Positions 1 to 10,540 of a stretch of 64,000 nt of DNA are shown here, one piece after another. Made by a program: the position numbers and the translations under genes. The notes under the pieces were generated by a model. It did not search any database and was not told the origin of the DNA. It saw only the letters and a program-made list of their open reading frames with translations. How positions within the stretch are numbered: position 1 is the first letter of the stretch; each line of letters begins with the position of its first letter. This stretch comes from Prosopocoilus inquinatus. Lineage: Eukaryota > Arthropoda > Insecta > Coleoptera > Lucanidae. The DNA lies in NCBI GenBank assembly GCA_036172665.1, contig CM069870.1, positions 58,900,212-58,964,211 of the forward strand, in the 5' to 3' direction.

Positions 1-592
1 AGAAACTCAGTCCATTGCTTGAATGATCGTTGTGTTCTATTACGATCGCATAATAGATCTATTCAGCAAATCTTTGTAACAGGAAATACGCCAATAATAG
101 TGTAGCAAGGTCTCACATTATTCTGCACTAGAGCTTCAAAGGTTTCAGAGCACCGTTTTTATTATTTATCTTAACGCGCGACGGTTTTAGCTTCGCTCTT
201 GAGTAAATAAAAATCCGCTTCTTTAATCGTATAAACTGAAAACTTAGTCAAAAACACCACAAACTTAAATCTACTTGACAGACAATTATCTACTGGCGAC
301 TTGAATATTTGTAACACAACGGACCAATTAATTATTGCGTTAACATGAATAACTCTTGGAAAATACGAGATAATTAAGTATTTATGTAAATTAAGATAAA
401 GCCAGAGATAAGAGGTGCATTTCAAAATAAAAATCTTTAGATCTGCCGTTTAGAGCAAATGGATGTTAGACTTAATGATCAGCTGTCAGTAACGTCAATA
501 GTTTACTAAGTACAATCCTGGTACAATCCTACAAACGAAAGAAAATAAACTGCAGGCGAAAACAGTTTCCTGTTCTCTCTCAAAATGACATT
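1..592. other. Intergenic, nothing recognised
   Basis: AT-rich sequence without a convincing coding region. The only open frames are short and lack recognisable motifs. It lies just upstream of the first hairpin repeat. Confidence 0.5.
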
Positions 593-708
593 GGGCGCGT
601 TCAGCGGCTGAGTTGCTTACTCAGCAATCGATTGTGATTGGCTCACATGAAGGTAATAGCCAATCACAAACGACTGCTGAGTAAGCAACGCATCCACTGA
701 ACGCGCCC
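593..708. repeat. Hairpin miniature element, copy 1 (116 bp)
   Basis: The sequence folds on itself. It begins gggcgcgttcagcgg and ends cactgaacgcgccc. Inner arms carry cttactcagcaatcg and its near complement around a short AT-rich loop, and each arm contains an ATTGGC/GCCAAT motif. Related copies lie at 2396-2521, 6311-6426 and 9520-9656. The flanks here read ATT on both sides, a possible 3-bp target duplication, but the other copies do not confirm it. Superfamily not assigned. Confidence 0.8.
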
Positions 709-805
709 ATTTTAAATAAACTGATTTCTTTTACTTAAAAGTTTAAATCGTGATTCGCATTCGAATAGTTTGGATCTGGATTCCGTTGTTGTTGCAACAA
801 AACAC

Positions 806-1286
806 ATAAAGCGATTTTTCGCGACATACTATTTAGTAACTTACGGTTACCGGCCCCTCCACATACCAGAAGTAACAGCGCGAAAATGGAAACGGTATGA
901 TCAAGTCAATTTTCTGTTTTTGTAGAAGAAAAGCATAACCTGAGTTTGTGTCCAAAAGCTAGTTTACTGGGTTTAGTTTAACTGAAAGAAAATGGAAATT
1001 TGTGCTACGTTGCTACTGGATGAGTTTTTCAATATGGACAATATAGAAATAATAAGATGGATGGAACATATATTTATATATATATATATATTAGGGGTTA
1101 TGAGATTATAAGGTTATGTTGCCTCACATACCACAACATACACAGCTCAAAAGGCAGGTATGTTGTAGTATCTAATAACGACGTCATGAATGACGTTTTA
1201 AGATATTCCCCTAACATACCTATTTGTCGCGAAAACACAATGGTATGTGTTACCTCTAAAAAAGTATGTCGCGAAAAATCGCTTAT
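806..1286. mobile_element. TIR miniature element, ~480 bp
   Basis: The left end carries agcgatttttcgcgacatac near 810-829. The exact complement of that segment closes the right end near 1264-1284. The interior holds a TA microsatellite (about 1068-1092) and further degenerate internal inverted segments around the motif acatacc. There is no transposase, so this is a non-autonomous element. The exact boundary and target duplication could not be fixed. Confidence 0.6.
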
Positions 1287-1595
1287 ATTTGAATTTAATT
1301 GACAGTTAACCTGCAAATAACTGCGATTTAATCCAAACAGGTCTTCAAATCAGAAAGATTCGAAGGGGAAAGGGGATTACCGATCAGAATTGACATTTTA
1401 CGGGAGTGGGGAACTAATCCCTCTGAGTTTGATTTTGTGAGCGAAATTAAGCACCTAGAAATAAATAAAAATATATAAATAAATTTCATTTATGAATATA
1501 ATATACCTTTTATAATTAAAATCATGATTAAAAATCATCAAAGAATCACTTTACCGATAAAAATTGTGGATTTTCCAAACTTTTTAGAAAAAATT

Positions 1596-2051
1596 AGAGA
1601 TGGGCCAGGGAATGAACCCGGTGAATTGGAAGCACCCATATGGGTGTATTCACCAGGGTGCATACGTGAATGTACCGGGTGCATTAAAAAATGTAAATTT
1701 CCCGCGCAAATCGAACCAGAAATAACCTTTTCTTGATATTAATTAATTGTTTGTAGGTGGTTTACATGGTTTAATCTTTCATAGTGAATGAATAGCTAGA
1801 TATTAAACTTTTAAGTTTAAGTTAAATCTTTATAGCTTAAAATCTGAACAAAATTAGTAAGTTTTTGAAATTAACATTACAAAATAATAGTCTAGCGATA
1901 ATCCGTACAAAATTTATTATATTTGGTGTCATTTTGAAGCATTTTTTATGTCTTATGTAAATGTAGGCAACCAGGCAATGCACCCAATGCTCCGGGTGCA
2001 TTCTGTGATTCCACCGGTGCAAACGAATGCACCGGGTGGAATCCCATCTCT
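1596..2051 (+). repeat. ~455-bp dispersed repeat, copy A
   Basis: Flanked by agagatggg at the left and cccatctct at the right, so the ends are inverted. Both ends carry imperfect clusters of gcacc/gggtgca motifs, for example tgcaccgggtgg and aatgaacccggtg. The AT-rich centre is shared with copy B (inverted, 3347-3785) and copy C (split, 7812-8022 plus 9290-9439). It has no coding capacity that agrees between copies. The structure suggests a non-autonomous TIR element. Confidence 0.75.
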
Positions 2052-2395
2052 AGAAAAAATACATCGGTAAGTGTTGCCAACTTAGCGAAAGAGTCGTCAA
2101 ATCTATCGATAATTTCAAATAAAAGGGAAAAATTGCAAAAACTCATTAAAATCTAACGGATTTTTCAACTTTTTGAGAACAAAAGACAATCGCTACATTT
2201 TGCAAAAATAGACAGATAAAGGGTGAACAATTAGGAAAAAAGACTTTTTTGAAGACCTAGAAACACGATCGAAGTGGAAAAAAATTAAATTTCTTAAGAA
2301 ATTATAATCATTACATTTGATTTCTGAAAAATTGCAAGCAATTAAAAAAAGAAAAAAGGTTTTTTTTACAATCGAAAATCCCAATACAAATGAAA

Positions 2396-2521
2396 GGGCG
2401 CGTTCAGGAACTCTCAGCGACTGAGTTGCTTACTCAGCAATCGATTGTGATTGGCTTATGTGAAGCTAATGGCCAATCACAAACGACTGCTGAGTAAGCA
2501 ACGCATGCGCTAAACGCGCCC
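2396..2521. repeat. Hairpin miniature element, copy 2 (126 bp)
   Basis: Same family as 593-708, beginning gggcgcgttcagg and ending aaacgcgccc. This copy has about 10 extra bases (aactct region) in the left outer arm, so the outer stems are no longer equal in length. Confidence 0.8.
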
Positions 2522-3346
2522 AATGATTACTGAATAAAGTTTTAAAAAAACAAATGACGACCATACATGTAGAAGAAAAACGAATTGCACTACAAAGTGG
2601 TCAAGAAGAACTATTTGAATTCGCAGTACAATTAAGACCATTTTTCTATTCGACTATTTGCATCACTGCAACCGATTATTGTTTTTTGACGTAACATCAA
2701 CCAATCAACAGCGACACGATTGTAGGTTATATCCGTTATTTTAAATTGTATTTGAAATGCTTCTGTTAAGCTAAGCGTCCATTAGGGCAGTCGATCTGTG
2801 CGACTCCCAAACGAAATGCATGTAAATCCAGGCGCCAGCTCAAACTGTATACCTTGACCATTTTGCAGATTTAAAATAAAAAAAAAATATAACAATAATA
2901 AGGAACATTCAAGACTAATAATAATTCGAACTTCATAATTAATCAACAATCGAAAAACAAATTTCTATCATAATATTTACGAAAAGAAAATTTTTGAAGA
3001 AAGTATAAAAAAGTAATGGCGAGACGACTAGCTATTCGCGGAGGAAAAAGAAGTCCAGAAAAATAGATTAATTAATTTCGAAAGAGAAAAAACAAATGAC
3101 GACCGTGAATTTCACCACGGAAAACCACAAAGAAATACGAAATAATTTCAGAAGGTAAACAAAAAAGAAAAAAAAATTAATTCAAAACGAAAACGTCTTC
3201 TTTTAAACAATGACGACAACAGCACTCAAAAATCATAAAGTGATACATGAAGTGTACATTGAAATAAAAAACGATCGTAAGAAAAAATTCAAAAAGGTAC
3301 GAAAATGTTTGAGAACGAATATCCAACTTAAATATCATAAACAAGT
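2522..3346. other. Intergenic, AT-rich, no gene seen
   Basis: Contains A-rich stretches and short spurious frames. The phrase acaaatgacgacc appears twice (near 2550 and 3093), hinting at an old local duplication. No conserved domain or splice-consistent exon was found. Confidence 0.4.
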
Positions 3347-3785
3347 AGAGATGGGATTTCACCCGGTGCAATCGTTTGCACCGGTGGAATCACGGAATGC
3401 ACCCACAATGCACACATTGCCCGGTTGCCAACATTTGACATAAAGAAATGCTTCAAAATGACACCAAATATAACATATTTTGTAGGGACTATCGCTAGAC
3501 AATTATTTTGTAACATTGATTTCAAAAACTTACTCACTTTGTTCAGATTTTAAGCTACAAAGCTTCCGGTTAAACTTAAAAGTTTACTATTCAGCTATTC
3601 ACCATACCTGTAACCTGTAAACCACCTGCAAACAATTAAATAACATCAAAAAAAATTATTTCTCGTTCGATTTGCGCGGAAAATTTAAATTTTTGAATGC
3701 ACCCGGTACATTCATGTATGCACCCCGGTGAATGCACCCATGTGGGTGCTTTCAATGCACCGGGTTCATTCCCTGGTCCACCTCT
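3347..3785 (-). repeat. ~455-bp dispersed repeat, copy B (inverted)
   Basis: Reverse-complement orientation relative to copy A, from agagatggga to ggtccacctct. Both the gcaccggt-rich ends and the AT-rich middle (the part containing gctagacaattatttt) align with copies A and C, so this copy is full length. It ends about 450 bp upstream of the start codon at 4241. Confidence 0.75.
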
Positions 3786-4240
3786 ATAAACAAGTGATGA
3801 TCGCATTACAATCAGAAAACAAAACTGCAAACAATTGTTTGAAAAATCTGACCGAAGCGCTGTCTTTTTCTAGTCAATAATAATTTTTTTTATTAAGTTT
3901 CTTCTTTCTGGAGATAATACGATTTTTAACGTTAAAATCGATATTTTCTCTAAAGAAAAGGTATGATCTTCTAAATTCCATGATTTGGCAATACTAGGTT
4001 TGGTTGCTGCAAAGTACAAAGTCAGGCTATTTTAATATTTTTATTTCATTTGTTTTAAATAAATAATTTTTATTGTTTTCTTATGTAATCGTGTTTTCTT
4101 TAGGGGCTCTAGGGAAATATTGTATGCCGAAAAAGGAATTTTTGATCGAGTTCGTTGGCAACACTGAACGTTGTAAACGAAGCCGTTTCCTGACCGTTTT
4201 TGTCAAATTCAAATTTGTGCCGGTTTGTAGTTTTCACGCA

Positions 4241-4858
4241 ATGGAAAATCCTGACTATTTTAAACGCCAAGAAGAATTGATGAAGCTGCAAGAACAGTTG
4301 AGATTACTAAAAAGTAACAGGAATTTGGCTCCAGTAAGAAGACAGTTAAGAATTCTGAATGAAATGTACAATGACTTACAAGATAGGATCACTCGAATAA
4401 CAACAAACATGACTGCAGTGAACGAATCTGCAAATGCAATACAATCCGCGTTGAACCATCCTGCAAAAGTAAACGTGGGCAAAGAGAATGTGCGGAGTGT
4501 GAAGCACATAATTGAAACTATTCCTCAAATAACCTCCAACATTAGTAAAGTCAACATTCCTCGGGAGAGCGAATTGTTTAAACATGACAATGCTGATTTT
4601 CTGCAGAATATTTTAAGCAGTGAAGAAAGACATCAAAGGTTTCATGATTCAAGTGCACTATTACTTTCTAATATTACATTGCTATTGAAAGAATGTAATA
4701 AGAATGGAAATGAATTGTCTTCAGAAGAAAATCCTTTACAGGTTCAACATGAAGTAGATGTTTGCAACAATTTCTCAGCAGATAGCATGCTAAGTTTTTC
4801 TGCAACAAGTGTTATAGCTTCATCACCAATATCATGTAGAAGTAAGAATGAATCATAG
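4241..4858 (+). CDS. Uncharacterised coiled-coil protein (205 aa)
   Basis: The open frame begins upstream at 4073, but the first good start is the ATG at 4241, giving MENPDYFKRQEELMKLQEQL. The 56 codons upstream look non-coding (hydrophobic, low complexity) and are probably 5' UTR. Residues 5-60 form a heptad-rich amphipathic helix (QEELMKLQEQLRLL, then RRQLRILNEMYNDLQDRI), typical of a coiled coil. The rest is polar, with a serine-rich C-terminus. I do not recognise the family. A canonical poly(A) signal lies at 4896-4901. A strong donor (gtaagaatg) after 4842 and an acceptor at about 5008 would replace the last 5-6 residues with a short alternative tail, so the 3' end is uncertain. The gene converges on the BCL7 gene downstream. 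I read it as a real host gene of unknown function. Confidence 0.65.
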   Translation: MENPDYFKRQEELMKLQEQLRLLKSNRNLAPVRRQLRILNEMYNDLQDRITRITTNMTAVNESANAIQSALNHPAKVNVGKENVRSVKHIIETIPQITSNISKVNIPRESELFKHDNADFLQNILSSEERHQRFHDSSALLLSNITLLLKECNKNGNELSSEENPLQVQHEVDVCNNFSADSMLSFSATSVIASSPISCRSKNES

Positions 4859-5529
4859 GTCTTTCATTGTAATTTTTTTTTACGTGATGGTCTTAAATAA
4901 ATTCACTTACTGCTTGATATATTTTTAATTGTAAAGTAAGAAACGCAATAAGTTACATTTCTAAATACCATTCTTAAAATCACAAATATTTATATAACTT
5001 CATTTCAGGTGGTTCAGTTCATAGATACAGTTCTTTTATTTTATAATTACTTTGCAATTGAATATGTTATGTCACGTGAAAGCTGCATTTGATTCGTATT
5101 TCCATTTCCAAATTTGTTTTTGATAGTAAACCATTTAGAAGTGATTTGGTTGAGTTTTATTTATAGTTAAGATTAACAGATTCTTTGAGAAACAAATGAC
5201 AAATTAACGAATCAAATGCATCTATCTTACATAATTACAAGAAATAATATATTTGGTATTAAAAACCTGTAAATAATAAAAAAATAGACCTTTCTGTGCA
5301 AGAAACCTACTTGGAATCAAGTCATAAACCTATAGACTAAAAATCAGAATCGTAATGTTTATAAAATGAAAAATTATTTCAATATTTGCTACATAAAATA
5401 AAAGAACAGTGCCCAAAACGTGAGTTATCCAGTACATTGTCCACTGAATCGCTTATAGGCAAGTTACATCTAATAGGAATGGAATTTTTAAATAAGAACA
5501 GATCCAAATGAGGGTCTTAAATTAAGACA
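4859..5529. other. Convergent intergenic space and 3' UTRs
   Basis: AT-rich DNA between the stop codons of two convergent genes. It holds a poly(A) signal for the + strand gene at 4896-4901 and the possible alternative last exon beginning near 5009. No other gene seen. Confidence 0.5.
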
Positions 5530-6022
5530 TCAGTCAGTCTTCAGTCTTTTCACTGGGGGTTCGCTGCTGCGAGAGTTGGAATCTTCAGAAAAAGTCATGT
5601 GCGATGAGAAATCCGTCGGACCCTGAGAGTCGCTTACAGTCGAAAAACCTAAAACAAATCATTAAAAAAAAATAATTTCTTATTCAGTCCCACTCATACA
5701 TGTGTTGGAATCCTCTGCCATAGTAAAATTCGAATTAGAAGAGTCAGCAGCAGACTTCCGAGACAAGTTTTCCTTGTTGGAATCCTTATGCTTCGACTTC
5801 TTTGGTTCGTTGGTGGCTATCGGAACCCACTTGTAGATTTTCATCGTCGTGTCGCCGATAGTGACCCACTTTTTCTCCCTGGGGAACACAGAAAAATTGG
5901 AAGTCTTTTTAACACATTACCAAACGCTTTTACCAGTGTCTTACGCGGTCTACGACCTGCATAATCTTTTTAATATCATCCTTAGCCCTGCTGCGGGTCT
6001 CCGCCCTAATTGATCGAGACAT
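5530..6022 (-). CDS. BCL7-family SWI/SNF (BAF) complex subunit, 3 exons, 128 aa
   Basis: Exons on the minus strand are 6022-5934, 5878-5700 and 5648-5530, with GT-AG introns. Phases agree exactly and total 387 nt including the stop. Exon 1 starts [19 protein letters not shown] and ends RVRHW. Exon 2 continues [19 protein letters not shown]. Together these are the conserved BCL7 N-terminal domain (about residues 1-50), seen directly. The middle is Ser/Asn/Lys-rich and probably disordered. Exon 3 ends [11 protein letters not shown], a basic tail like that of vertebrate BCL7 proteins. In vertebrates BCL7A/B/C are accessory subunits of the SWI/SNF chromatin remodeller and act in the nucleus; the same role here is inferred from homology. 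The gene is complete, with no visible lesion. Introns are short (55 and 51 bp), and the exon 2 donor is the strong gtatgagt. Confidence 0.93.
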
Positions 6023-6310
6023 ATTTATACACAAAACGTTGTATTTTCTTCGATTTTAATTACTAGACATTACACTAACCAATAGCCATTTTGAAAATGT
6101 CAGTTCAGTTTAGAGGTTCACAGTTTTGGTTAAAATATTTATCTTTGAGTTTTTATTATATATTATTAATCTTTACCGACTGTTGCTTCTTTTATTATTT
6201 CTGAATAATAAAATTCATCGTTACAAAATTTATTTAAAATTTTATTTTTTGGAAATGTAGTGTCGAGCTGGCAACACTGCTGTTACGCCTATCACAGTAT
6301 ACACATCAAT

Positions 6311-6426
6311 CGGTGCGTTCAGCGGATGAGTTGCTTACTCAGCAATCGATTGTGATTGGCTCACATGAAGGTAATAGCCAATCACAAACGACTGCTGAGT
6401 AAGCAACGCATCCGCTGAACGCGGCC
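6311..6426. repeat. Hairpin miniature element, copy 3 (116 bp)
   Basis: Same family as 593-708 and nearly identical to it across the inner arms (tgcttactcagcaatcgatt). It lies about 290 bp upstream of the BCL7 start codon, so it sits in or near that gene's 5' region. The outer ends are ggtgcgttcagcgg and cgctgaacgcggcc. Confidence 0.8.
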
Positions 6427-7293
6427 AATGTCTATACTGTGCGCCTATGCCTATGCATGAAGCTGGATCAGAGAAATGGAGTAGGGAGAAGGCGCTTGGA
6501 CAACAAATCTATGGATGTCGCCATTTGGATACTTGCTTACCTTCCTTAACCTCAACGCTCAAAAATAATCTTATCTTTATATTTTTTCCTCTATTCATTA
6601 CGTTTTCCAGTAACATCCTTGCAACACATGCCAAGTCTGCAAATTATATGCTGAAATAATAGGTCTAATATGTTAATGTTAATAACCAATAACACATTTA
6701 TTTTTTGTAAATCCCCACTTTTGGAACAAAAAAATGGAAGCTTTCTGTTTTGGCCGGTTCGCACAGGTTAACACTTATTCTCCATCCTCTATATCTCTGA
6801 GCTGGATTCATTAGCTGTTTTCCCGTTACACAATTTGTGCGCAAAAGAACGCGAAGCGCACGTTGCAGTTAAACAACTTTCCATAAGGTCATCATACATG
6901 GTCACGCATTTAAAACCCAAGTGTGCTTCAAACGCAAAATTCAAAGCTAATGGGAAAACACCTGTTTCTAGGCGATTTTTCATCGCCGCGTTACGGGACA
7001 GATATTTGATTGGTTTATTTAATTAAATGATTTATGTAGTTTTAAATTGAGCCACTAGAATCGTGTAAAATTTTAACGTCAACGCTAAACGCCTAGCAAT
7101 GAATATGGCTTAAGTTTGGTACTTGGGCATTTGGGCGAAACTTTATTTACGGAAATCAATACTTTTCATAATGATTGATAAAAGAAAATTGCAATTTCAT
7201 CTCTTTTTAAAACGGTCGATTTTGTGTTACTCAATTTTATTACAAATTCAATAGAAATATTTATGTTGGGCACGTTCAATTGCCACAACAGCT
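6427..7293. other. Intergenic, no gene supported
   Basis: Several open frames of 60-70 codons overlap on opposite strands (about 6447-7026) but none has splice context, a motif or codon structure that convinces. The segment around 6780-7000 is less AT-rich than its surroundings and could be diverged repeat or unannotated exon; I could not decide. Confidence 0.35.
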
Positions 7294-7769
7294 GGGCCGC
7301 GTTCAGAAATTGTGTAGGGAGAGCACTTTAGGCGCTTAAAATAGAAAGCAAAATGTAACGAGTGTTCAATTAAAAAAACGGTCTAGATAGCCATGAATTT
7401 ACTCTGAACGTCTAGCGTAGGGTTCTTCATACGGCTAGCGTGAAGCGTCACTTGCATTTCTAACCTCACCTTAACTCAACGAAAACATGTAAAAAAGAAA
7501 CTTTTATTATCGAATGTTTATATTAAGTAAAAATATTGAAAAAAAAATGAGAAGCAGCTTTCGAGTTTTGTTGGTTAGGTTTAACCGTCAACTTGTCAAA
7601 GTTGAAATTCAAATGAAGTTAATCGCGACATGCGTTCCCGACAACAAAACCCTGCTACAGGCTACTTGACCGTTTTTTTTATTGAACGCTCGTTATAAAA
7701 GCATTTATATGAGAGAGAGACAGAATACTACCCAAAACGTACTCTCCTCTTTTATTCCTGAATGGGCCC
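7294..7769. mobile_element. TIR miniature element (~476 bp)
   Basis: The left end begins gggccgcgttcag and the right end closes ctgaatgggccc. The inner arms carry gttcaattaaaaaaacgg on the left and its near complement on the right, each next to a cgagtgttcaa/ttgaacgctcg pair. There is no coding region inside, so it is non-autonomous. The outer gggc..gttcag resembles the ends of the 116-bp hairpin family, which may mean both were mobilised by related transposases. Confidence 0.6.
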
Positions 7770-7811
7770 CTCAATTGCTAATCTAGTTGAAATGACAACC
7801 TAATTTTTGAA

Positions 7812-8022
7812 CAAATCGAACAAGAAATAATCTTTCCTTGATATTATTTAATTGTTTGCAGGTGGTTTACAAGTTTAAGGTTTCATAGTGTATGGTGAAT
7901 AGCTGAATAGTAAACTTTTAAGTTTAACCGGAAGCTTTGTAGTTTAATATCTAAACAAAATGAGTAAGTTTTTGAAATTTTACGTTAGAAAATAATTGTC
8001 TAGCGATAGTCTCTGCAAAATA
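7812..8022 (+). repeat. ~455-bp dispersed repeat, copy C, left part
   Basis: Matches the left-central part of copies A/B (aattgtttgcaggtggttta through tagcgatagt). It stops at a TA, where the element 8023-9159 is inserted, and resumes at 9290-9439. The outer left ~200 bp of the repeat is missing. Confidence 0.7.
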
Positions 8023-9159
8023 CAGCCTGTAATCAAATAAGTTTCACATATTAAAACTGTAAGTTCTTTATCACTTAAGAAAGTGATTTCTGCAAATATG
8101 AATTTTATTGGTGAAAAATTAAAGAAATTAAACCTCCCCCCCCAGAGCCCGGAAACTTTTTGTTTGAAAACCTCTGACTGGCCGTGTATCAGTTTCTACA
8201 GGCGCATCATAAAACGTCGTAAAACAATAAAGCGTCATCGAACTGAAGGGCACTGGGTTAAAATCATCGCTTATGTAATTCCATAACGGAATAGAATTAT
8301 AAATATCGCGTTGCTTATTAAATTAATCAATTTTCTTAATTTTCACGTAATTGTTAATAGTTTTCTGCTTACAAAACTGTAAAAATAAATAAAAATTAGA
8401 AATTCCGTTTTCTAAAATTATTTTACTAATTCATACGTATTCATCGTGTACTTTATTTACTAGTCGTCAATAAACTGCATTGTTATTTCTTTATTGCGCA
8501 AAATGTTTAAGAATGTCTTTTCTTTCTGCATTTCGGAAAATCATTATGGAATACAGTCATCGCTTTTATTATTTTGTGGAGCCAAAACAATAAAGCGTCA
8601 TCGCACTCGAACTACGAAGAAACGTATTCGTTAGTGGAAATAATTAACAAAGCGACAATCAATCAGAGCGACTAATAATTTTTTAAATTACTTTAATACG
8701 CGAAATTAGCACTGTAAATCATGTGTACTCTTGGTTTACAAAGACCAGGATGTCAATATCTAATTATTGTCGATTATCTAATGAAACAGATTTAATTCTG
8801 ATCAATGCAAGCAGATTTAAATTGTTCTGCTTTAATTATAATGCACACACGGGGCACGACCGAGAGGTTGTCAATTTGAACTGTCGTCTTTAATGGGTCG
8901 GTGATTCTATTTTATTGTGTTCCCATAAAGCATTTAAAATGCGATCAAGCAATTGACCTTGAATTTTGCTGGAATTTTGTTTTATAACGTTGTGTTTGTC
9001 CACGGCCGACTAAAAGTTCTCAAACAAAAGAGTCAATACTCCTCCACTAGGTCATTTTTTTTATTTTTGAGCTAGACTTTTGGTAGTTGCAGCATTAATT
9101 CTCTTACATGATGAGGAACTTACGGTATTAATATGTGAAACTAATTTGATTACACCCTG
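8023..9159. mobile_element. Tc1/mariner-like non-autonomous element (1137 bp)
   Basis: The left end cagcctgtaatcaaataag is matched inverted at the right end (ctaatttgattacaccctg), with the inverted similarity extending through a gtttcacatatt/aatatgtgaaac stretch. TA dinucleotides flank both ends (8021-8022 and 9160-9161), the usual Tc1/mariner target duplication. The interior holds only short frames and no DDE motif. The insertion splits copy C of the ~455-bp repeat, so it is younger than that copy. Confidence 0.7.
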
Positions 9160-9289
9160 TATATTACAAGTACAAAGTTTTTTTAATCTCGAACCGGACA
9201 GAAATATTAAGGGAAAACACTCAACGTTTCGCTATATATTTATAGCTTCGACGTTTCGCTATAGATTTATAGCTTCGACTTCAATTAAA
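9160..9289. repeat. Extra insert with short tandem repeat
   Basis: Between the TA after the 1137-bp element and the resumption of copy C there are about 130 bp belonging to neither. They contain a tandem pair based on cgacgtttcgctatagattt. The segment is bordered by atatta-like sequence on both sides, suggesting a further small insertion. Confidence 0.4.
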
Positions 9290-9439
9290 AATATATTACA
9301 TTTGGTGCCATTTTGAAGCATTTTTTGTCTTATGTAAATGTAGGCAACCGGGCAAAGCATCCAATGCACCGGGTGCATTGTGGGTGCATTCCGTGATTCC
9401 ACCGGTGCAAACGATTGCACCGGGTGGAATTCCATATCT
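9290..9439 (+). repeat. ~455-bp dispersed repeat, copy C, right part
   Basis: Continues copy C with atatttggtgccattttgaag-like sequence and the gcaccggtgcaaacg-rich right end, matching 1915-2051 of copy A closely. Confidence 0.75.
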
Positions 9440-9519
9440 AGTTTACTTTCATTTTGCAAGTGTGTAACTTGAAATTACGTTATGTTGACAACAGAGGTAA
9501 CAAACGGTAACAAATGAAT

Positions 9520-9656
9520 GGCCGCGTTCAGGGACGCTCAGCGGCTGAGTTGCTTACTCAGCAAAAGTTTGTGATTGGCTCACATTAAGGTAAATGCCAA
9601 TCACAAACGACCGCTGAGTAAGCAACTCAGCCGCTGAGCGCCCGCTGAACGCGCCC
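9520..9656. repeat. Hairpin miniature element, copy 4 (137 bp)
   Basis: Fourth copy of the family at 593. The outer arms are longer here, with gacgctcagcggctgag paired to ctcagccgctgagcg, so this may be closest to the full-length form. Confidence 0.8.
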
Positions 9657-9784
9657 TATGTTACCTTACCAATAACATTGGAAATTTACCATAAGGTAAT
9701 GTGGTAATTTACCGACTCACAACCTAGTTAGCAGCCTTGTTAGCAGTAGTGTCACGGTTGCATTTTTAAATTTGATCGGCGTAG

Positions 9785-9966
9785 AATAACATAACCTAAT
9801 ACATTTTTGACTAGACGGTCGGCCGTAAACTACTACGATCGTAGTAAACAGAATTCCCCAAAAGTGTTAATTTCCTTGTTGCTCTTGCGACATTTGTATT
9901 TGTTATCTTTGTTACACAATAATCTCAGAATGGGAATGGGATGGCGTTACCTGAACACGTAAGTGT
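9785..9966. repeat. Dispersed ~180-bp repeat, copy 1
   Basis: Closely matches 15400-15582 in the same orientation, with shared stretches such as acataacctaatacattttt and atttgttatctttgttacac. Not coding. It ends about 575 bp upstream of the Dcp1 start codon. The nature of the repeat is unknown. Confidence 0.7.
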
Positions 9967-10540
9967 GTATGATTTAAAAATAAATTATGCTTAATTTAAC
10001 AACATTTTGAAAACTGTCGGTGTCAGTGAACTCGCGAAGATTTAAAACGTACAGTAAATATCTCAATCAACGTTTAAAATGTGTAGTCCCTTCTGATCTC
10101 AAATTTTATTTTGTCAACACTGTCCATCATTATCTTCAAATACGAATCTATGTTGGTATGCCTGAAACTGATTTAAAAAAATCAATATTTTAAACAAAAA
10201 TAAATTGCTTTAAATAGATAAAATGTAAAGCAATTCTTATTTACTTTCGAACAATAATCACGTGGGTTTGTTTGCAGATTGCTGTACTAATAACATTGAC
10301 AAATCTTTGAATGGACATGTAATGAAACGAATGGGAAAATTGATAATTTAATTATTGAAAATTTACAATGATTATTTCAAAATACAAAATTAAAATGAAT
10401 TATTTTAGATGAGAAAACATTTTTTTTTGTTGACGGTTGTATAATACATTTGCGAATGTCAACTGTTGACCGCAGTTGTGTTTGTAGTGAATTTGTCGCT
10501 AAAAATCGTTGGTGTTTTTTTGTTAACGCAGTTTTAAATC
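9967..10540 (+). promoter_or_regulatory. Upstream region of Dcp1
   Basis: AT-rich DNA leading into the Dcp1 5' UTR. No TATA box stands out at a useful distance, as usual for a housekeeping gene. The start codon context is aatcATGGCC. Nothing else is recognised here. Confidence 0.35.

Noticed and set aside
1068..1092. Run of TA dinucleotides as a possible promoter element
   Set aside because: It is a simple microsatellite inside a TIR element and is not placed before any supported gene.
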